This document shows positions 11,512 through 24,000 of a stretch of 64,000 nt of DNA, one piece after another (position 1 is the first letter of the stretch; each line of letters opens with the position of its first letter). The notes under the pieces were generated by a model. It did no database searches. It was not told the origin of the DNA and was given only the letters and a program-made list of their open reading frames with translations. The DNA is from Clytia hemisphaerica. Taxonomy: Eukaryota; Cnidaria; Hydrozoa; Leptothecata; Clytiidae. The stretch is taken from assembly GCA_902728285.1 (NCBI GenBank), contig CACVBU010001184.1, forward strand, positions 346,100 through 410,099, given 5' to 3'. The translations under genes were made by a program, and so were the position numbers.

Positions 11512-11670
11512 TCATTGACGCACAGGTCTGTTAGTATCTGGATCGTTGTCGTGTGTTTGATCACCGTTTCCGTTGATGTATCTACTTTGTTGTATCAAAT
11601 ATTCAGATACCAAAGCTGTAATTGACAAAATCAACATTATAATTCTGGCAAGTACCCAAGAAATCATCAT
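11512..11670 (-). CDS. 52-aa secreted peptide candidate
   Basis: On the minus strand, ATG at 11670 (followed by a second ATG) opens a 52-codon frame ending in TGA at 11512-11514. The N-terminus (LARIIMLILSITALVSEY) looks like a signal peptide. The remaining roughly 28 residues are polar and rich in Asn, Asp, Gln and Arg, with no cysteines. It lies head-to-head with the membrane-protein gene at 11877, with 206 bp between start codons. Its hydrophobic segment resembles that gene's (IILVLLSLTAI against IIMLILSITAL), which suggests shared ancestry or coincidence of signal peptides. It could also be the first exon of a longer gene, though no donor is needed to explain the stop. No family is recognised. 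Confidence 0.4.
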   Translation of the reverse strand: MMISWVLARIIMLILSITALVSEYLIQQSRYINGNGDQTHDNDPDTNRPVRQ

Positions 11671-11876
11671 AGTTAGCAAGTAATTATTTTACTTGGATAA
11701 TTGATGCACAGCAAGTATTAATTGAATTATTGTAGAAAACACAGTTCGTTGGTATATCAAGGACTATCATAACTCAAGGAATATAAACGATAGTTGAAGG
11801 AAAACAAACATTCTGGTCGTTGAGAAAATCACTGTTGTTATTCATTTGCCGGACAAAAATATCATTTGAGGACATA

Positions 11877-12338
11877 ATGTTTCACATTGATTTTTATATC
11901 ATCCTAGTACTTTTGTCGTTGACAGCTATCACAAATACGTTTCACTTTTCAAAATATCGTGAAATTTTTGACAGACATGACAACCCTAAATCTGACCCAT
12001 TGATGATGAAGTTTGATTTAAAAGATCATAGACTTATTAAGAGAACTGTAGGATTGCGGAATCCTGGACTGAAAAGATTTAAACGAAACAAAAATATCAA
12101 GTACCACAAAATTGTTAGAAGGGATGCGGCACCTGATCCTCGGCCAAGACCACGACCAAGGCCAAAAGGTGGGTCGGGAGGAGGCAAAACAATTGAATCG
12201 CATCATGCAAGCATGAAGATAAGAAATGAATTGTCTGTGTCAACAGCTGGTATTGTGTTCACAGTAATTGCGATGGCGATCTTGTTGGCTTTATTGGTAT
12301 TTTTAGTGTATTATTACTGGAGGTCAAACATTTGTTGA
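11877..12338 (+). CDS. small single-pass membrane protein with Pro-Arg repeat
   Basis: ATG at 11877 gives 153 residues in a single exon. The parts in order are a signal peptide (FYIILVLLSLTAITNTF), a basic ectodomain with candidate dibasic cleavage sites (LIKR, KRFKR, IVRR), a Pro-Arg dipeptide stretch (PDPRPRPRPRPKGGSGGG), and a C-terminal transmembrane segment (AGIVFTVIAMAILLALLVFL) followed by a short tail ending WRSNIC. The layout matches the gene at 5788 and implies type I topology. The conserved architecture and uninterrupted frame argue for a real gene. No domain or known homologue is recognised, and the function is unknown. Confidence 0.6.
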   Translation: MFHIDFYIILVLLSLTAITNTFHFSKYREIFDRHDNPKSDPLMMKFDLKDHRLIKRTVGLRNPGLKRFKRNKNIKYHKIVRRDAAPDPRPRPRPRPKGGSGGGKTIESHHASMKIRNELSVSTAGIVFTVIAMAILLALLVFLVYYYWRSNIC

Positions 12339-12364
12339 TTAACTTCATCTCATTGCCTCTGTAA

Positions 12365-12610
12365 AATATATCACAGACCTGATAGGGCCCCCAAAAACCA
12401 CTGGAAAATTTGGTCACTAGGTAATTGACTTTGATGTTATCCTTATCCGAAATTCAAGGTAATAAAATGCACTCCAAAACCATCCCCACTGGACTTTTTC
12501 AGCTTGATGCAATAATCCCCATTGGGATTTTGATAGAAATTTTGATCCATGCTGTGGGAAAAGGTTCCACTGGGGCTGTGAGACAAGGGTGTAAATATGC
12601 CTTTCTATAT
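12365..12610 (+). repeat. dispersed G-rich repeat family, copy 3
   Basis: It starts just after the membrane-protein gene and contains CACTGGAAAATTTGGTCAC, AATTGACTTTGAT, CACTCCAAAACCATCCCCAC and GGCTGTGAGACAAGGGTG, all shared with copies 2 and 4. Confidence 0.5.
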
Positions 12611-12869
12611 CTAACCACTGTTCAAGGACTCAGTTATAGCAAGGAATATATCCAGCCTCTTTGATTGGATACCTGATTGAAGTGTTACAATCATGGTCGA
12701 AATATTGATAAACTGATTTTAACTTTTCCACTTTCTTTAATTAGATATTTACTTTTTTAATGGTTTCAATGATATACTATCAGCCTTCTTGGAACATTTA
12801 AAGACCCTAAAATCGAATACTAAAGTCTAATGTCTAAAGATTTGATTTAAAACCCTACATAAGTTAAAC

Positions 12870-13345
12870 TGGAGCACTAAAACACCCCTGTGTCACAGGC
12901 CCGCTGGTACCCCAGCCCCACTGGAAAATTATACAAAAGTTTCACCCCCGGTGGGAAAATACCCTTGAATTTTGACTTTGATTTTATCCCACTCGGAATT
13001 CCATGTTTAAAAATTGCACTCCAAAACCATCCCACTGGGGTTTTTCATGGGCCCCGGCGAGCCATTTTGAGTGAGGGGGCCAACATTTTGGAAAAAAATG
13101 TCGAAGAACAATTTTCACTTTTTACACCCTCAAAACACCTTAAAACGATATCTATTTGGGGAGAATAATAGTTTTTGTGGTTTGATTTGGTCTCAAACCA
13201 GCTTAAAATAGTAACTCTTAAAAACGTATGACATGGTCTACCAAAAAGTGGGGAGGGGGCATGGAAAATTGGAAAATTTTCCAATGGGGGCGATGTTTTG
13301 GCCATTGGGTAGGGTCCACCGGGCCTCTGTGAGAACGGGGTGTTT
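12870..13345 (+). repeat. dispersed G-rich repeat family, copy 4
   Basis: It opens with ACACCCCTGTGTCACAGGCC and a CCCCACTGGAAAATTATAC segment and closes with GGGCCTCTGTGAGAACGGGG. It matches the neighbouring copies 2 and 3 in word order. Ends are not defined. Confidence 0.5.
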
Positions 13346-14480
13346 GAAAATCATTTGTAGATATAATTGTAAATATATTTTTCGTTAGATATTAGTGATT
13401 TACAAACGCCACTTGACAGACAAGCAATGTTGTAGCACTTGATGGTCGGGGTATGTACACGGGATAAGGGAAGGTGCCATTGAATGGGTCATCTTTTTTA
13501 ACCCTGACGTGTCTCAGATAATTCGAAAATTGGAAAAATCTTGGTTGCCTTGGTTTATGTTAATTTGTATGGAAAATATTTTAAGAGCTCCTTGATCTAG
13601 TCTTCTTCAGAGTAATCTCCGCGCATATTCTGATACTCCACGCATGGCACGTAATTAACCAAGATTTGGGTTGGGATAAATTAGTCATAGCTAGCACTAA
13701 ATGCCCTTATGTAAAGCTTTAATAGGCATTTCTTAAAGTGGATAATAAAGATTATAGTATTTTCTTTTTAAAAATTTATTTCAAAAGATCTATGCTTTAT
13801 TGTGTAAATAAAATCAGAATACAATGTAACAAATTTGACTTGAAATATTCAACGCTTACACTGATGTTAAACTAGCCATAACTTTCATTAAGGTGCCACC
13901 GCAGCAAAACGAACACATAGAGTTGAATTTGCGTTCAAAAGGAATGATCTTAGCCCTACAGTAATTTTTGTTAAGAGTGACCTCTCATCTGAGACAAAAA
14001 ACGTTTTTTATAAGAACAATTTCATAAGAATACGAGGCTGAAATTTGGCCAAATCCTAAGAACAAATTAAGAAGAATCTGAACATCAGATTTCAGAAATT
14101 ACTGAGAAGTACATGTTTCCATTTTAATTAATATTGACATTTAAGGCTGAAAACTTCATATAAATTTAAGAGCAGCCCAGCCAGAATGATATGACTTACT
14201 GGTTTTTCCTATAAAAACGTATGTATCTGAAGATACTGCTCTTCATATGTTATTTTACTAATGTACACGTTTAGTAACACAACTGAGTAGAGTAATATTT
14301 TTAACCTATGAAGAGCGTTTAATAACTACTTGTGGTATAAAAAGATTCATTTAACTCTCCAGGGATAAGAAAAAGACAAACTGACATTTCAAAATGAGTA
14401 ATCAGATCAAAATAACTCCGGAAAAGTCTTTTTGATGATGATAAAACAATAGAGAGACCGTAAGATAAGAATGCTACCGT
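13346..14480. other. AT-rich interval, no gene recognised
   Basis: No domain-bearing frame, paired inverted repeat or tandem structure was recognised. Confidence 0.4.
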
Positions 14481-14499
14481 TAAGCGGAACTAAAATACT

Positions 14500-16165
14500 G
14501 AAAAACGCGCAAAATTATGAGATGATTGCCAAGGCTTTATTTTGAAGAACTTCAATTCTTTCGAAAGAGGCTTGAGTGGTATAATCTATAGATGGAAAAC
14601 AATAGTTTATATGTGAGTCAAATAAGGCATATAGGACAGAAATAAGTTTTTTGAAGTCCACAAAATGTCTGAGTTTTGACAGGAAGCCAACAGTTATAGA
14701 AAGTTTGTTCGAGACACTGTGAATTTGAGGTTCTCAAGAAAGATGCTCGTCTAGCAAGATTCCAAGAAATTTAGCTTTGCTTGATGGATGAAGTTTTTGT
14801 CCACTGAGTCTGAAATTAAGATGTTTAGTAAAAGTGTTCCTGGGACTTCTAAATAGAATTATTTCAGTTTTTGAGGCGTTAAAGGCATATTTTGTTTGCT
14901 CTCAGCCAATGGACCAATAGAGCAAGATCCCTGTTAACCCTTCTGTTCAGATGTTTTATAGATTCATCACAGCAAATAAGACTAGTGTCGTCAGCGAAAT
15001 AAATAATTACTAAATTAAAGTCTATTCACGATAAGTGTGCACTCTTTTTTCTTTTACCTATAACATTTGAAGGAATTCTTAAATCTTCATAAATTTATTA
15101 TCATTAGAAAGATATAAGTGAGTGGAACAATTTGAAATAAAAAAATCTTTAGAAAAATTCTAAAAATGAAGATGAAAATGAAGAAGAAAAAAATGAAAAT
15201 CTTGTAGAAAAGTGCTATGAATCATTTTCACTGAAGTCAATCCTTATTCATCGAACGTCATCACTGTGAAAAAAATCCTCAAAAATAATGATTCAGTCAA
15301 AAGATATCAAACAAAGTTATGAGCTGATTGACGTCTAAAAACGCTGTTTTCTGCTGTTTTTTTGGGGTCAATCACTTATCAACTTTGTATCATAACTTTA
15401 TCTTGAATAAATATTTTAGTGAAATCTCTTCACAGTGATGACCTCCTAAGATAAAAGAATCTCTCCAGTGAAAATGAAAATTATAGCACTTTTCTGCAAG
15501 ATCTTCATTTTTTTCTTCTTTAATTTCATCTTCGTTTTTAGAATTTCTTTAAAGACTTTTTTATTTCAAATTGTTCCACTCACTAATATCTTTCTAATGA
15601 TTCCAAATTTATGAAGATTTAAGAATTCCTTCAAAAGTTATAGGTAAAAGAAAAAAGAGTGCACACTTATCGTGAATAGACTTTAGTTTAATATAGATGA
15701 TGAATAACAGGGGACCCAAAGCAGATCCTTGAGGGACACCATGTTTGATGGGGCCATGATCAGAATGTGTCTTCCTTATTTCGACACAGTGAGTACGATT
15801 AGAGAGATAAGCCTGAGTAAAGCAAGAGCTGGTCCTCTGATGCCATAATGAACCAGTTTATGTAGCAGGATGGTAAAAGTGTATCAATGCAAAATTACAA
15901 TTATCTGATGCTGATCTGACAACTTCAGTAAGCGCAATCACAGCATGGTTAGTGCTGTGATCTTCTAAAACCGAATCGCTTTTCACTAAAGATGTTCTTG
16001 TTTTTCGAAGAATTTGACTAGTCTGAAATGAAGTTTTTCGAAGATTTTATTTATGTTGGATCGCAAAGAAATGGGTCTGTAATTGCCAACATCTAGTTTT
16101 GAGTCTTTCTTGTGTAAAGGTTTTATGTTAGCTTTTTTTACGACATCCCTGAAGACATTCTATCA
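14500..16165 (-). pseudogene. dead non-LTR reverse transcriptase (CR1/jockey-like)
   Basis: Reading the minus strand from about 16165: a KKANIKPLHKKDSKL and NYRPISL block (RT motif region 2), then decayed sequence with stops, then GVPQGSALGPLLFIIYI (motif B region) near 15750-15690. A 666-bp foldback (15018-15683) interrupts here. The frame returns with YFADDTSLICC (catalytic motif C, about 14985-15002), WLRANKICLNASKTE and AKFLGILLDEHL. Stops and frameshifts occur throughout. The 5' part, with the endonuclease, is missing. It is a 5'-truncated, inactive copy; the family is judged from motif order only. Confidence 0.7.
15018..15683. mobile_element. 666-bp long-arm foldback element, TA-flanked
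   Basis: Both ends read AAGTCTATTCACGATAAGTG, and the match continues through GTGCACTCTTTTTTCTTTT and far inward, making arms of roughly 280 bp with a short unique centre. TA dinucleotides at 15016-15017 and 15684-15685 fit a Tc1/mariner-type target duplication. It splits the LINE RT between motifs B and C. No transposase frame is present. Confidence 0.8.
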
Positions 16166-17160
16166 TAGTTTCATTGTTTCGGATTTTAATGAAACCCAGA
16201 CAAAGGGGGAGTGTTAAAAGCTTGAATTTCCGAAGGGGGGGGGCTTCCTACGTAAAGATAGCTATTTAAAAAAAGTTTGCCTGCGCCGCTCCAAAGTTGC
16301 TTCTACAACGATGGCTCAAATTTAGTGCATTCCAAAGGTCGGACTAAAATTAAAATTTCCTAAGGGGGGGGGCACTCGATTTCTAAATAGAAAATTGCTC
16401 AGCCCATAAGGAAGTGGATTTGCTGACACTCTCCATCAGCCCAGACTTGGATATTGACAATGCATAAAAGTTGTCTCTTCAGCGATTTTTATTGGAAGAA
16501 AGTTAATACTTTTGTTAAATTAAAAAATTAGTTTCTTAATTGTCTAAAAAAGAAAAGCATTACAGTATGTGGCCCCCAAAACGGCGACCAAATTTGAAAT
16601 TTCTCTCAAATCTAGAGGAAAAGAGATTTTACAAAAATTTTTGCTGCATGAAAACCTTTAACATCTCTACTTTATTTCCTGGAAGTTCTTTTTCAAAATT
16701 TTCAATTTCAACAATATTTTTCAATCGCTTTTATCTAATGGCCCCCAAAACGGAGGTTTGAAATTTTAGCGATTTCTCGAGATATCTTTTAGATATGAAT
16801 ACAAAATTTTGACCATAATTTTGAAATATGATTTAGAGGGTTTTGGGCATAAATTTTTTGATAAAATTTTTACAGTATACGCCTGGTTGTCAAAATGCAG
16901 GGTTGGGGCCCCCAAAACGGAGGTGTAGTTAAAATCAAATTATTAAGCCCAGTGGTAATAGGGGGAAAAACTATGAACATATTTGTGTTTCCCCTTAAAT
17001 TTACGACCCGATGGATGTAAAATTTATGATTTTTATGAAATATTTCAAGATTTTCGATATTGCAAAGTCCAAATTGAAAATTTAGAAATTTTCAAAATGA
17101 CAATTTTGATTTAACAACGTCTAAATCAAGTTTTTGAAAACAAATCTCTTTTGAAAGCAG

Positions 17161-17811
17161 TGTAGGGTGAACTGCACCCTAATTTAATTTGATTTAATTA
17201 CTTTTAACAAAACATTCAAAATACAAAAAGAACTTAACGTAGGACAATTATATTTTTTATTGCATCGCAAATGACTTGTACTTATATTCCCTAGGCAATT
17301 ATCGTAGGCAATTATCGCTAGATATTATATCAATTTTTTACAATTTCAATTCAACTCATTCATTCAATTCTGAAACTTACACAAGAAGGATGTATGTGGA
17401 AGATGTTGAGATGTGTTTTTAGATACAAGTTTTAGAGTTCAATATTTCAAGTTCAATCTTTTATCAATCATTTCATGTACCTGTATTCACTTGCCTTCAA
17501 ATTTGGCATGTGGCTATCCGGTACGTTTGCCTCTTTGTTTGCCTTTGTGTCTTTCTTGTTTGCTTTTTGTGCCTCCTTTTCATGCACATTTAGGTTGGGT
17601 CCGGTTTAGGTCTGGACATTAGGCTAGGTCATTTTTAGGCATGTTTTTTGTTAGTCAAATTTAAGTTCATTTATTGCATTCAATTATTGTCAATAATCAA
17701 TTTCTCTAGTTTATTTTCTAATTGTAATTTTTCAATCAATTTTTCAGTTTGAACATAATCAACCAGTTACAAACGGAAGCTGATTCCAATCTTTGCTCAA
17801 ATTCCCCAACA
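17161..17811 (+). repeat. BEL/Pao 5' LTR
   Basis: 651 bp, TGTAGGG...CCCCAACA (TG...CA ends). The first bases form a hairpin, AGGGT/ACCCT. By eye it differs from the 3' LTR at two positions near 17458-17463. It is preceded by the 5-bp duplication agcag (17156-17160). No convincing tRNA primer-binding site follows it. Confidence 0.93.
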
Positions 17812-18028
17812 TTCAAACGGAGTCCTACGTCATTCAACGGGAACCCGCCCATTCAATTTCAAACACACGGAATCGTTCATCAATCCAAGCGAACATCCGT
17901 CTTATCAATCGGTGATCCATTCAGTCAATTTGGTGATCCACTCAACAACGTCCACTCAAAAGGAGACCTATCAATTTGGAATCCACTCAACAGGACACAC
18001 CCAATAATTCACATTACGGGGATTCAAC

Positions 18029-21000
18029 ATGGCAATGAACCTAAGACCACTCGAACGTATAGACTACACTGAACCAAAGGAGAAACGAGACGTTCGACCA
18101 AAAACCAGTATAACCACATCCAAAGATACACCCAAAGACACATCCAAGGTCACGCCCGAAGTCACACCCAAAGATGACGACACAATCGAGGCCACGCCCA
18201 AGGATGACATGCCTGAGGAACTGAAAACGATACCTCAAGATACCACTCAACTCGAAATCGATATCATGGTTGCAATCGAGGATATTGATGACTTGATTGA
18301 TGAGAATGCATCCTTTGATGACGTCACTACCTCGAAACTCGAGCAACATCGAACCAATCTTCGACGATTACGAAATATCCTCATGAGAAATCATCCACAG
18401 TCTGACCTGCTTTCCGAGATCAAAGTCACCTTGGATGTAAAAATCAAATCCTATATCAAATCAAACAAAGGCGTGAACAACAACACCAAAGTCTTGCAAG
18501 ACAAAATGAAGCAAGACGAAATCCAACGAAAACAAAGATCAATCGAGTTCCTCGTCAACAACATTAATCGAGATCTGAAGGAACTTACAGAACAATTTTC
18601 CAAAGATACAGAAACTGCAACTGACGAGGATATATCGAAATGGAAGAAGGAGATACCCCATCTTTCATCAAAGGTCGACAAGGTTGCAGACAACATCAAA
18701 ACCCTCATGCAAACACGAAGCTCTGATGCATCTTACGAGACAACACTCAAGAACATCAGCGAACAATTCGAAACGCTATTCGATCTCAAGAAGAGTTTCA
18801 TCTTAGACATCAATGATGAGCTTGCAGCCAGAGACATCGAAAAGAGTCGCGACTTCAATCGTTCTCGACTAAACATCAAAATCGAAAAGTTCTCCGGATA
18901 CGACAGTAAGATCGATTTCTTTACCTTCCGTACGAACTTTGAAAAGCTCCATCTGAAGACAACACCAAAGCAATTCTTACCTGAGCTGTTAAAGAACAAC
19001 TTCCTCACAGACCACGCCCTTAACTTAGTTCGCAATCTTGATGACATCGACATCATATGGGAGAGATTAAAAGGTGTCTATGGTAACCCAAAGATGATGC
19101 TATCCAAGAGGCTTCTTCAACTTCAAACATTGGACGTCAGCAAATCAACGAAACCTGAAAAAGCTATCGACAGTCTTACCAAAGTCATCAACGTGCTTCA
19201 AGATTTGATGAGATTAGCACAAGAACACAACATTGAAGAGTACCTATACTATGGTGAAGGACTCAACACCATCTACCAGCTGATCGGTGATGTACAAACA
19301 ACGAAATTCCTAGACACCATCTGTACCGACGACCTCGAGCAACAAGAAATCTGGTCAAAACTCATATCCTTCCTGGACCATCAGAAGAGGATTCATCAAC
19401 AAAGACTTATGATCCAAGGACCAACATCAGATCCACCCAAGAGAGATCCTCCAAAGAAAGACTCACCACCATTCAGACGAGGTCCATCATCACACCACAC
19501 TGATGGTCAACAGAATCGTCGTCCACCTGATCAACTCAACTGCTTCATATGTCAAGCCACAAATCATGTTGCAACCAATGGACCACAAGGAAGCAAGATC
19601 GTCCAATACTTCGCATGTCCAGTATTCGTCAACATGACTCCTATCGAACGTTTCAATGCACTCAAATCCAAAGGACTCTGTTTCCAGTGCTTGTATCCTG
19701 GAGCCAAGTACGACCAAGGGAAACATAAGGAGGGACGTTGCCAAAAGATCTTCTGCTGCAAAGATACTCTCCATGACAAGTTTACTCACAAGAAACACGT
19801 GCTGGTTTGTGACGAACATAAATCTACCCAGGAGAACAAAGATCTGTTTGACTTCTACAAATCAAGATGCATCAGCAAGATCCAACAGTTAGAAGCCTTC
19901 ACCAAAGACATGCGTCTCACCTATCACTTCACCCCAGACGAACCAGAGCCCAATGATCATCAAGCCATCTACGTGTTGCAAACGATTGAAGTTGACCAAC
20001 AGCAATTCACTTTGTTCTACGACAATGGATGCAAGAATTCTGTCATCAAGTTTGATGCAACCAAACGACTGGGTAGCAATCGAGCCAAACAGATCATCTC
20101 AAGACCAATTCCAGTTGGTGGCGTTGGAGGTGTCACAACACAATCAACACATGGAATCTATACCTTCTCGTTACCACTGGCAACCAACAATGGTGCAGAG
20201 ATGACTGGAGTTTGTCTCGACACACTCACTGCGACCTTTCCCTTCTATCCATTGCAAGGAAAAGTGGAGAACGACATTCAGCACAGTTGGGAGGACTCTG
20301 GCCACGACATCAATCATCTTCCAAGACTGCCACCAATGGTTGGAGGAGACGTCGACGTGATGATAGGTATACGTTATCTTCGTTTCTTTCCTAAATTCAT
20401 CCACCAGTTACCTTCTGGCTTGACCATCTACCAATCACAATTCAAGAACATCGATGGATCTTATGGGGTGATCGGTGGTCCCCATGAGGTATTCACAAGT
20501 ATCGAAAATCATCATCACTCAACTTCGTCACAGTTTGTAGCAAGTCAACTGGAAGCAGCAAAGTTCGGGTTCTACATTGATCCAGACATTCGATTACTTG
20601 GATCAGCTACCTTCAGTGAGGTTCGACATGACTTGTATTTCACTAACAACCCAACTTACCAAATCAACAACGACGAATCTGAACCATCAACTTCATACAT
20701 CACCAATCTTAATGAGAAGTTCGAATCAGTTGGTACAGACCTTAACTATCGCTGTGTCAATTGTCGAAAGTGTTTAACCTGTAAGAACCATTCTACAGAA
20801 GATTCCATTAGCATCCAAGAGGAGGTCGAGCAAGACTTGATTAATCGCTCCATCACTATCGACCCATCCAATTGTTCATCGATTGCTAATCTTCCACTAA
20901 TACACGACCCTCTGGTCAAACTGGCACCAAATCGAGACATTGCACTTCGCGTTTACATACAACAGCTTAAACGTTTGGAAAAGCATCAAGACGATAAGGA

Positions 21001-24000
21001 CGACATCCTCATCTCAGAGAAGAAACTGCAACACCTGGGATTCGTCGAATATGTCAAGAATTTGCCCACTGACATCCAAAAGCAACTATCAGAATCTCAG
21101 ATCAAGAATTTCATACCATGGAGGGCTGTATGGAAAGGCTCTTCTATATCGACACCGTGCAGAATTGTCTTTGACGCTTCCATGCCGACATCGACTGGAT
21201 TTTCACTCAATGACGTTCTAGCAAAAGGAAGGAACTCAATGAACAAGCTACTCGAAATTTTTCTGAGGTGGAGAGGACATCGCATCGCATTTCATACTGA
21301 CGTACAAAAGATGTACAATTCCGTTAAGCTTAGAGAATCAGACTGGTGCCTTCAACGTTACCTATGGCAAGAACACCTTGATCCAAGTCAACCACCAGAG
21401 GAGAAGGTCATCATGACACTGATATATGGTGTCAAATCATCCGGAAATCAAGCCGAAACAGCACTTCGAGAAACCGTCAAAATACATCGCAAAGACGAAC
21501 CAGAGGTCGCTAGAGTCATCACTGAGGACGTTTACGTCGATGATTGCCTGTCTGGGGGTGATCAAATCAGTACCATCAAACTTCTATGTCAATCAATCGA
21601 TCAAATTCTATCGTATGGTGGATTCACATTGAAAGGATTCACAATATCTGGAGAAGAACCGAAAGACTCTCTAACAGCCGATGGCACCACAATCTCAGTC
21701 GCTGGAATGAAGTGGCATCCAAAGAATGACCTCATATCCTTCGACATCAACCTTGACTTCGCCAAGAAATATCGCGGTAAGAAACTTGGTGAATGCAAAG
21801 AAGTACCAAAACGACTCACCAGAAGAATCTGTTCATCAAAGGCTGCCGAGATTTTCGACATGACAGGACTGCTTACTCCTATCACAGCGACGTTCAAGCT
21901 GGACATTCACGATCTCGTTCAACGCAAATTAGCATGGGATGACGAGTTACCAGCCAACCTTCGTGACATATGGATCAATCATTTCGACCTCATGGAGGAG
22001 ATCAAGACGATCACATATCAACGAGCCATTGTTCCACAAGATGCAACATCACTGAAGATCGACACCCTCGACTTTGCTGATGCCAGTCCATCAATGATCT
22101 GTTCAGCAATCTACGTTCGATTCCCAGTACCAGATGGCTATTCTTGTCAACTCATCTTTGCTCGATCAAAGTTACTAAACGATACAACACAACCAAGAGG
22201 AGAGCTGGCAGCTGCAGTTCTCAATGCCCACACAGGAGAGGTTGTTCGAAAAGCCTTCAAGCAAGATCACATTGCACACAAGTTCACTGACAATCAAATT
22301 ACACTCCATTGGATTTGCAACGAAAGTCGACCACTCAAGGAATGGGTTCGGAATCGGGTTGTGGAAATCCTACGCTTCACCAACAAGGACAGCTGGAAGT
22401 ACATCAAATCAACAGACATGATAGCTGACCTTGGTACAAGACGTAATTCATCACTAGATCTGATCAAACCAGATTCACCTTGGTACAACGGATATGCATG
22501 GATGAGGAAACCATCATCAACGTTCCCCTCGCTGTCACCAGAAGACATCTCACTGGATCAATCTGAACTCCAACAAGCATCCAAAGAAGTACGTGCTGCT
22601 CAAGTGCATCACATATCATCCAATCAAGACCAGCTTCAGAGGAGGTACGTATTTTCCTCCTATCTTATTGATCCAAACAAGCACAAATTCAGTACAGTCG
22701 TTCGTATTATGGCGCTAGTCTTCAAATTCATCGATATCATCTTCGATCCAAAAAGGAAACAATCTATTTCTTCTCGTACACGATCAAAATGTACAAACAC
22801 TTCACAAAAAGCTTTAGTTATTTCAGATTCATTGCTTCGACGAGCAGAGCAATATTTCTACAGGAAAGGAACATCAGAAGTCAAAGAGTTCGTATCATCA
22901 TCAAAGTATTCAAATACCTCAATCGAAAAGGATAGAATTCTCACATACACAGGACGAATTCTACCAACTGATTCTGTTACCATCATTGGGAAGGCTACAC
23001 AACGAATGCTAGATCTTCAATCGACGTCATTCTGTGTCCCAATCTTGGAGAAGTCATCACCAATCGCCTACAGCATCGTCAACGACATCCATTGGAACCA
23101 CATCACTGCTTCACATTCTGGTGTGGAGACCACTTGGAGATATGTTCTTCAGAAAGTTTTCATCATCGAAGGAAGGAGTCTGGTCAAGTCAATTCGATCA
23201 ACTTGTGAAAGGTGTCGATACCTTCTCAAGAAAACCATCGACGTATCAATGGGACCAGTATCACCTGACAACCTGATGATTGCTCCAATCTTCTACGTAT
23301 CTCAAGTCGATTTGTGTGGTCCATTTGAATCATACTCGTATCACAACAAGAGGGCCACTGTCAAGATCTGGTACGCCGTCTTCTGCTGTGCTACTACCAC
23401 CACCATCAGCATCAAATGCATGGAGGATTACTCGACAAACGCATTCCTACAAGCATTCACTCGACTATCGTGCGAAGTTGGGTATCCACGTCGACTGCTC
23501 ACTGATGAGGGCAGCCAACTCGTCAAGGCTTGCGAAACACTTCAAATTGATTTTCAAGACATCCAACGTCGTCTCTTCAAAGAATCCAATGTCGATTTCA
23601 ACACTTGTCCAGTTGGAGGCCACAATATGAATGGTCTCGTAGAACGAAAAATTCGTGAAGTCAAGAAGTCCATCCAAAAATCAGTCTCCAATCAACGACT
23701 ATCAATCATGCAATGGGAGACATTCGCATCTCGAGCAGCAAACAGCATCAATGATCTACCATTAGGCATTCGTGACTACGATGGAGACTTGCAATCATTG
23801 GATATCATCACACCAAATAGACTGAGACTTGGACGAAACAACGACAGAAGCCCAACCGGTGAATTCAGATTGTCAGGAAATTCATCAAAGATCATTCTAC
23901 AAAATCAAGCAATTTTCGATTCTTGGTTCGAGCTATGGTTAACCTCACACGTCCCAGGACTTATCGCCAAGCCAAAGTGGTTCAAATCAGACACCAGCTT

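Noticed and set aside
17812-17835. tRNA primer-binding site directly after the 5' LTR
   Set aside because: TTCAAACGGAGTCCTACG has no TGG start and no recognisable complement to a tRNA 3' end.
18041-24000. Antisense and alternative-frame ORFs up to ~115 codons across the BEL element
   Set aside because: All overlap the intact Gag-Pol frame, lack domains and are expected shadows of a long coding sequence.
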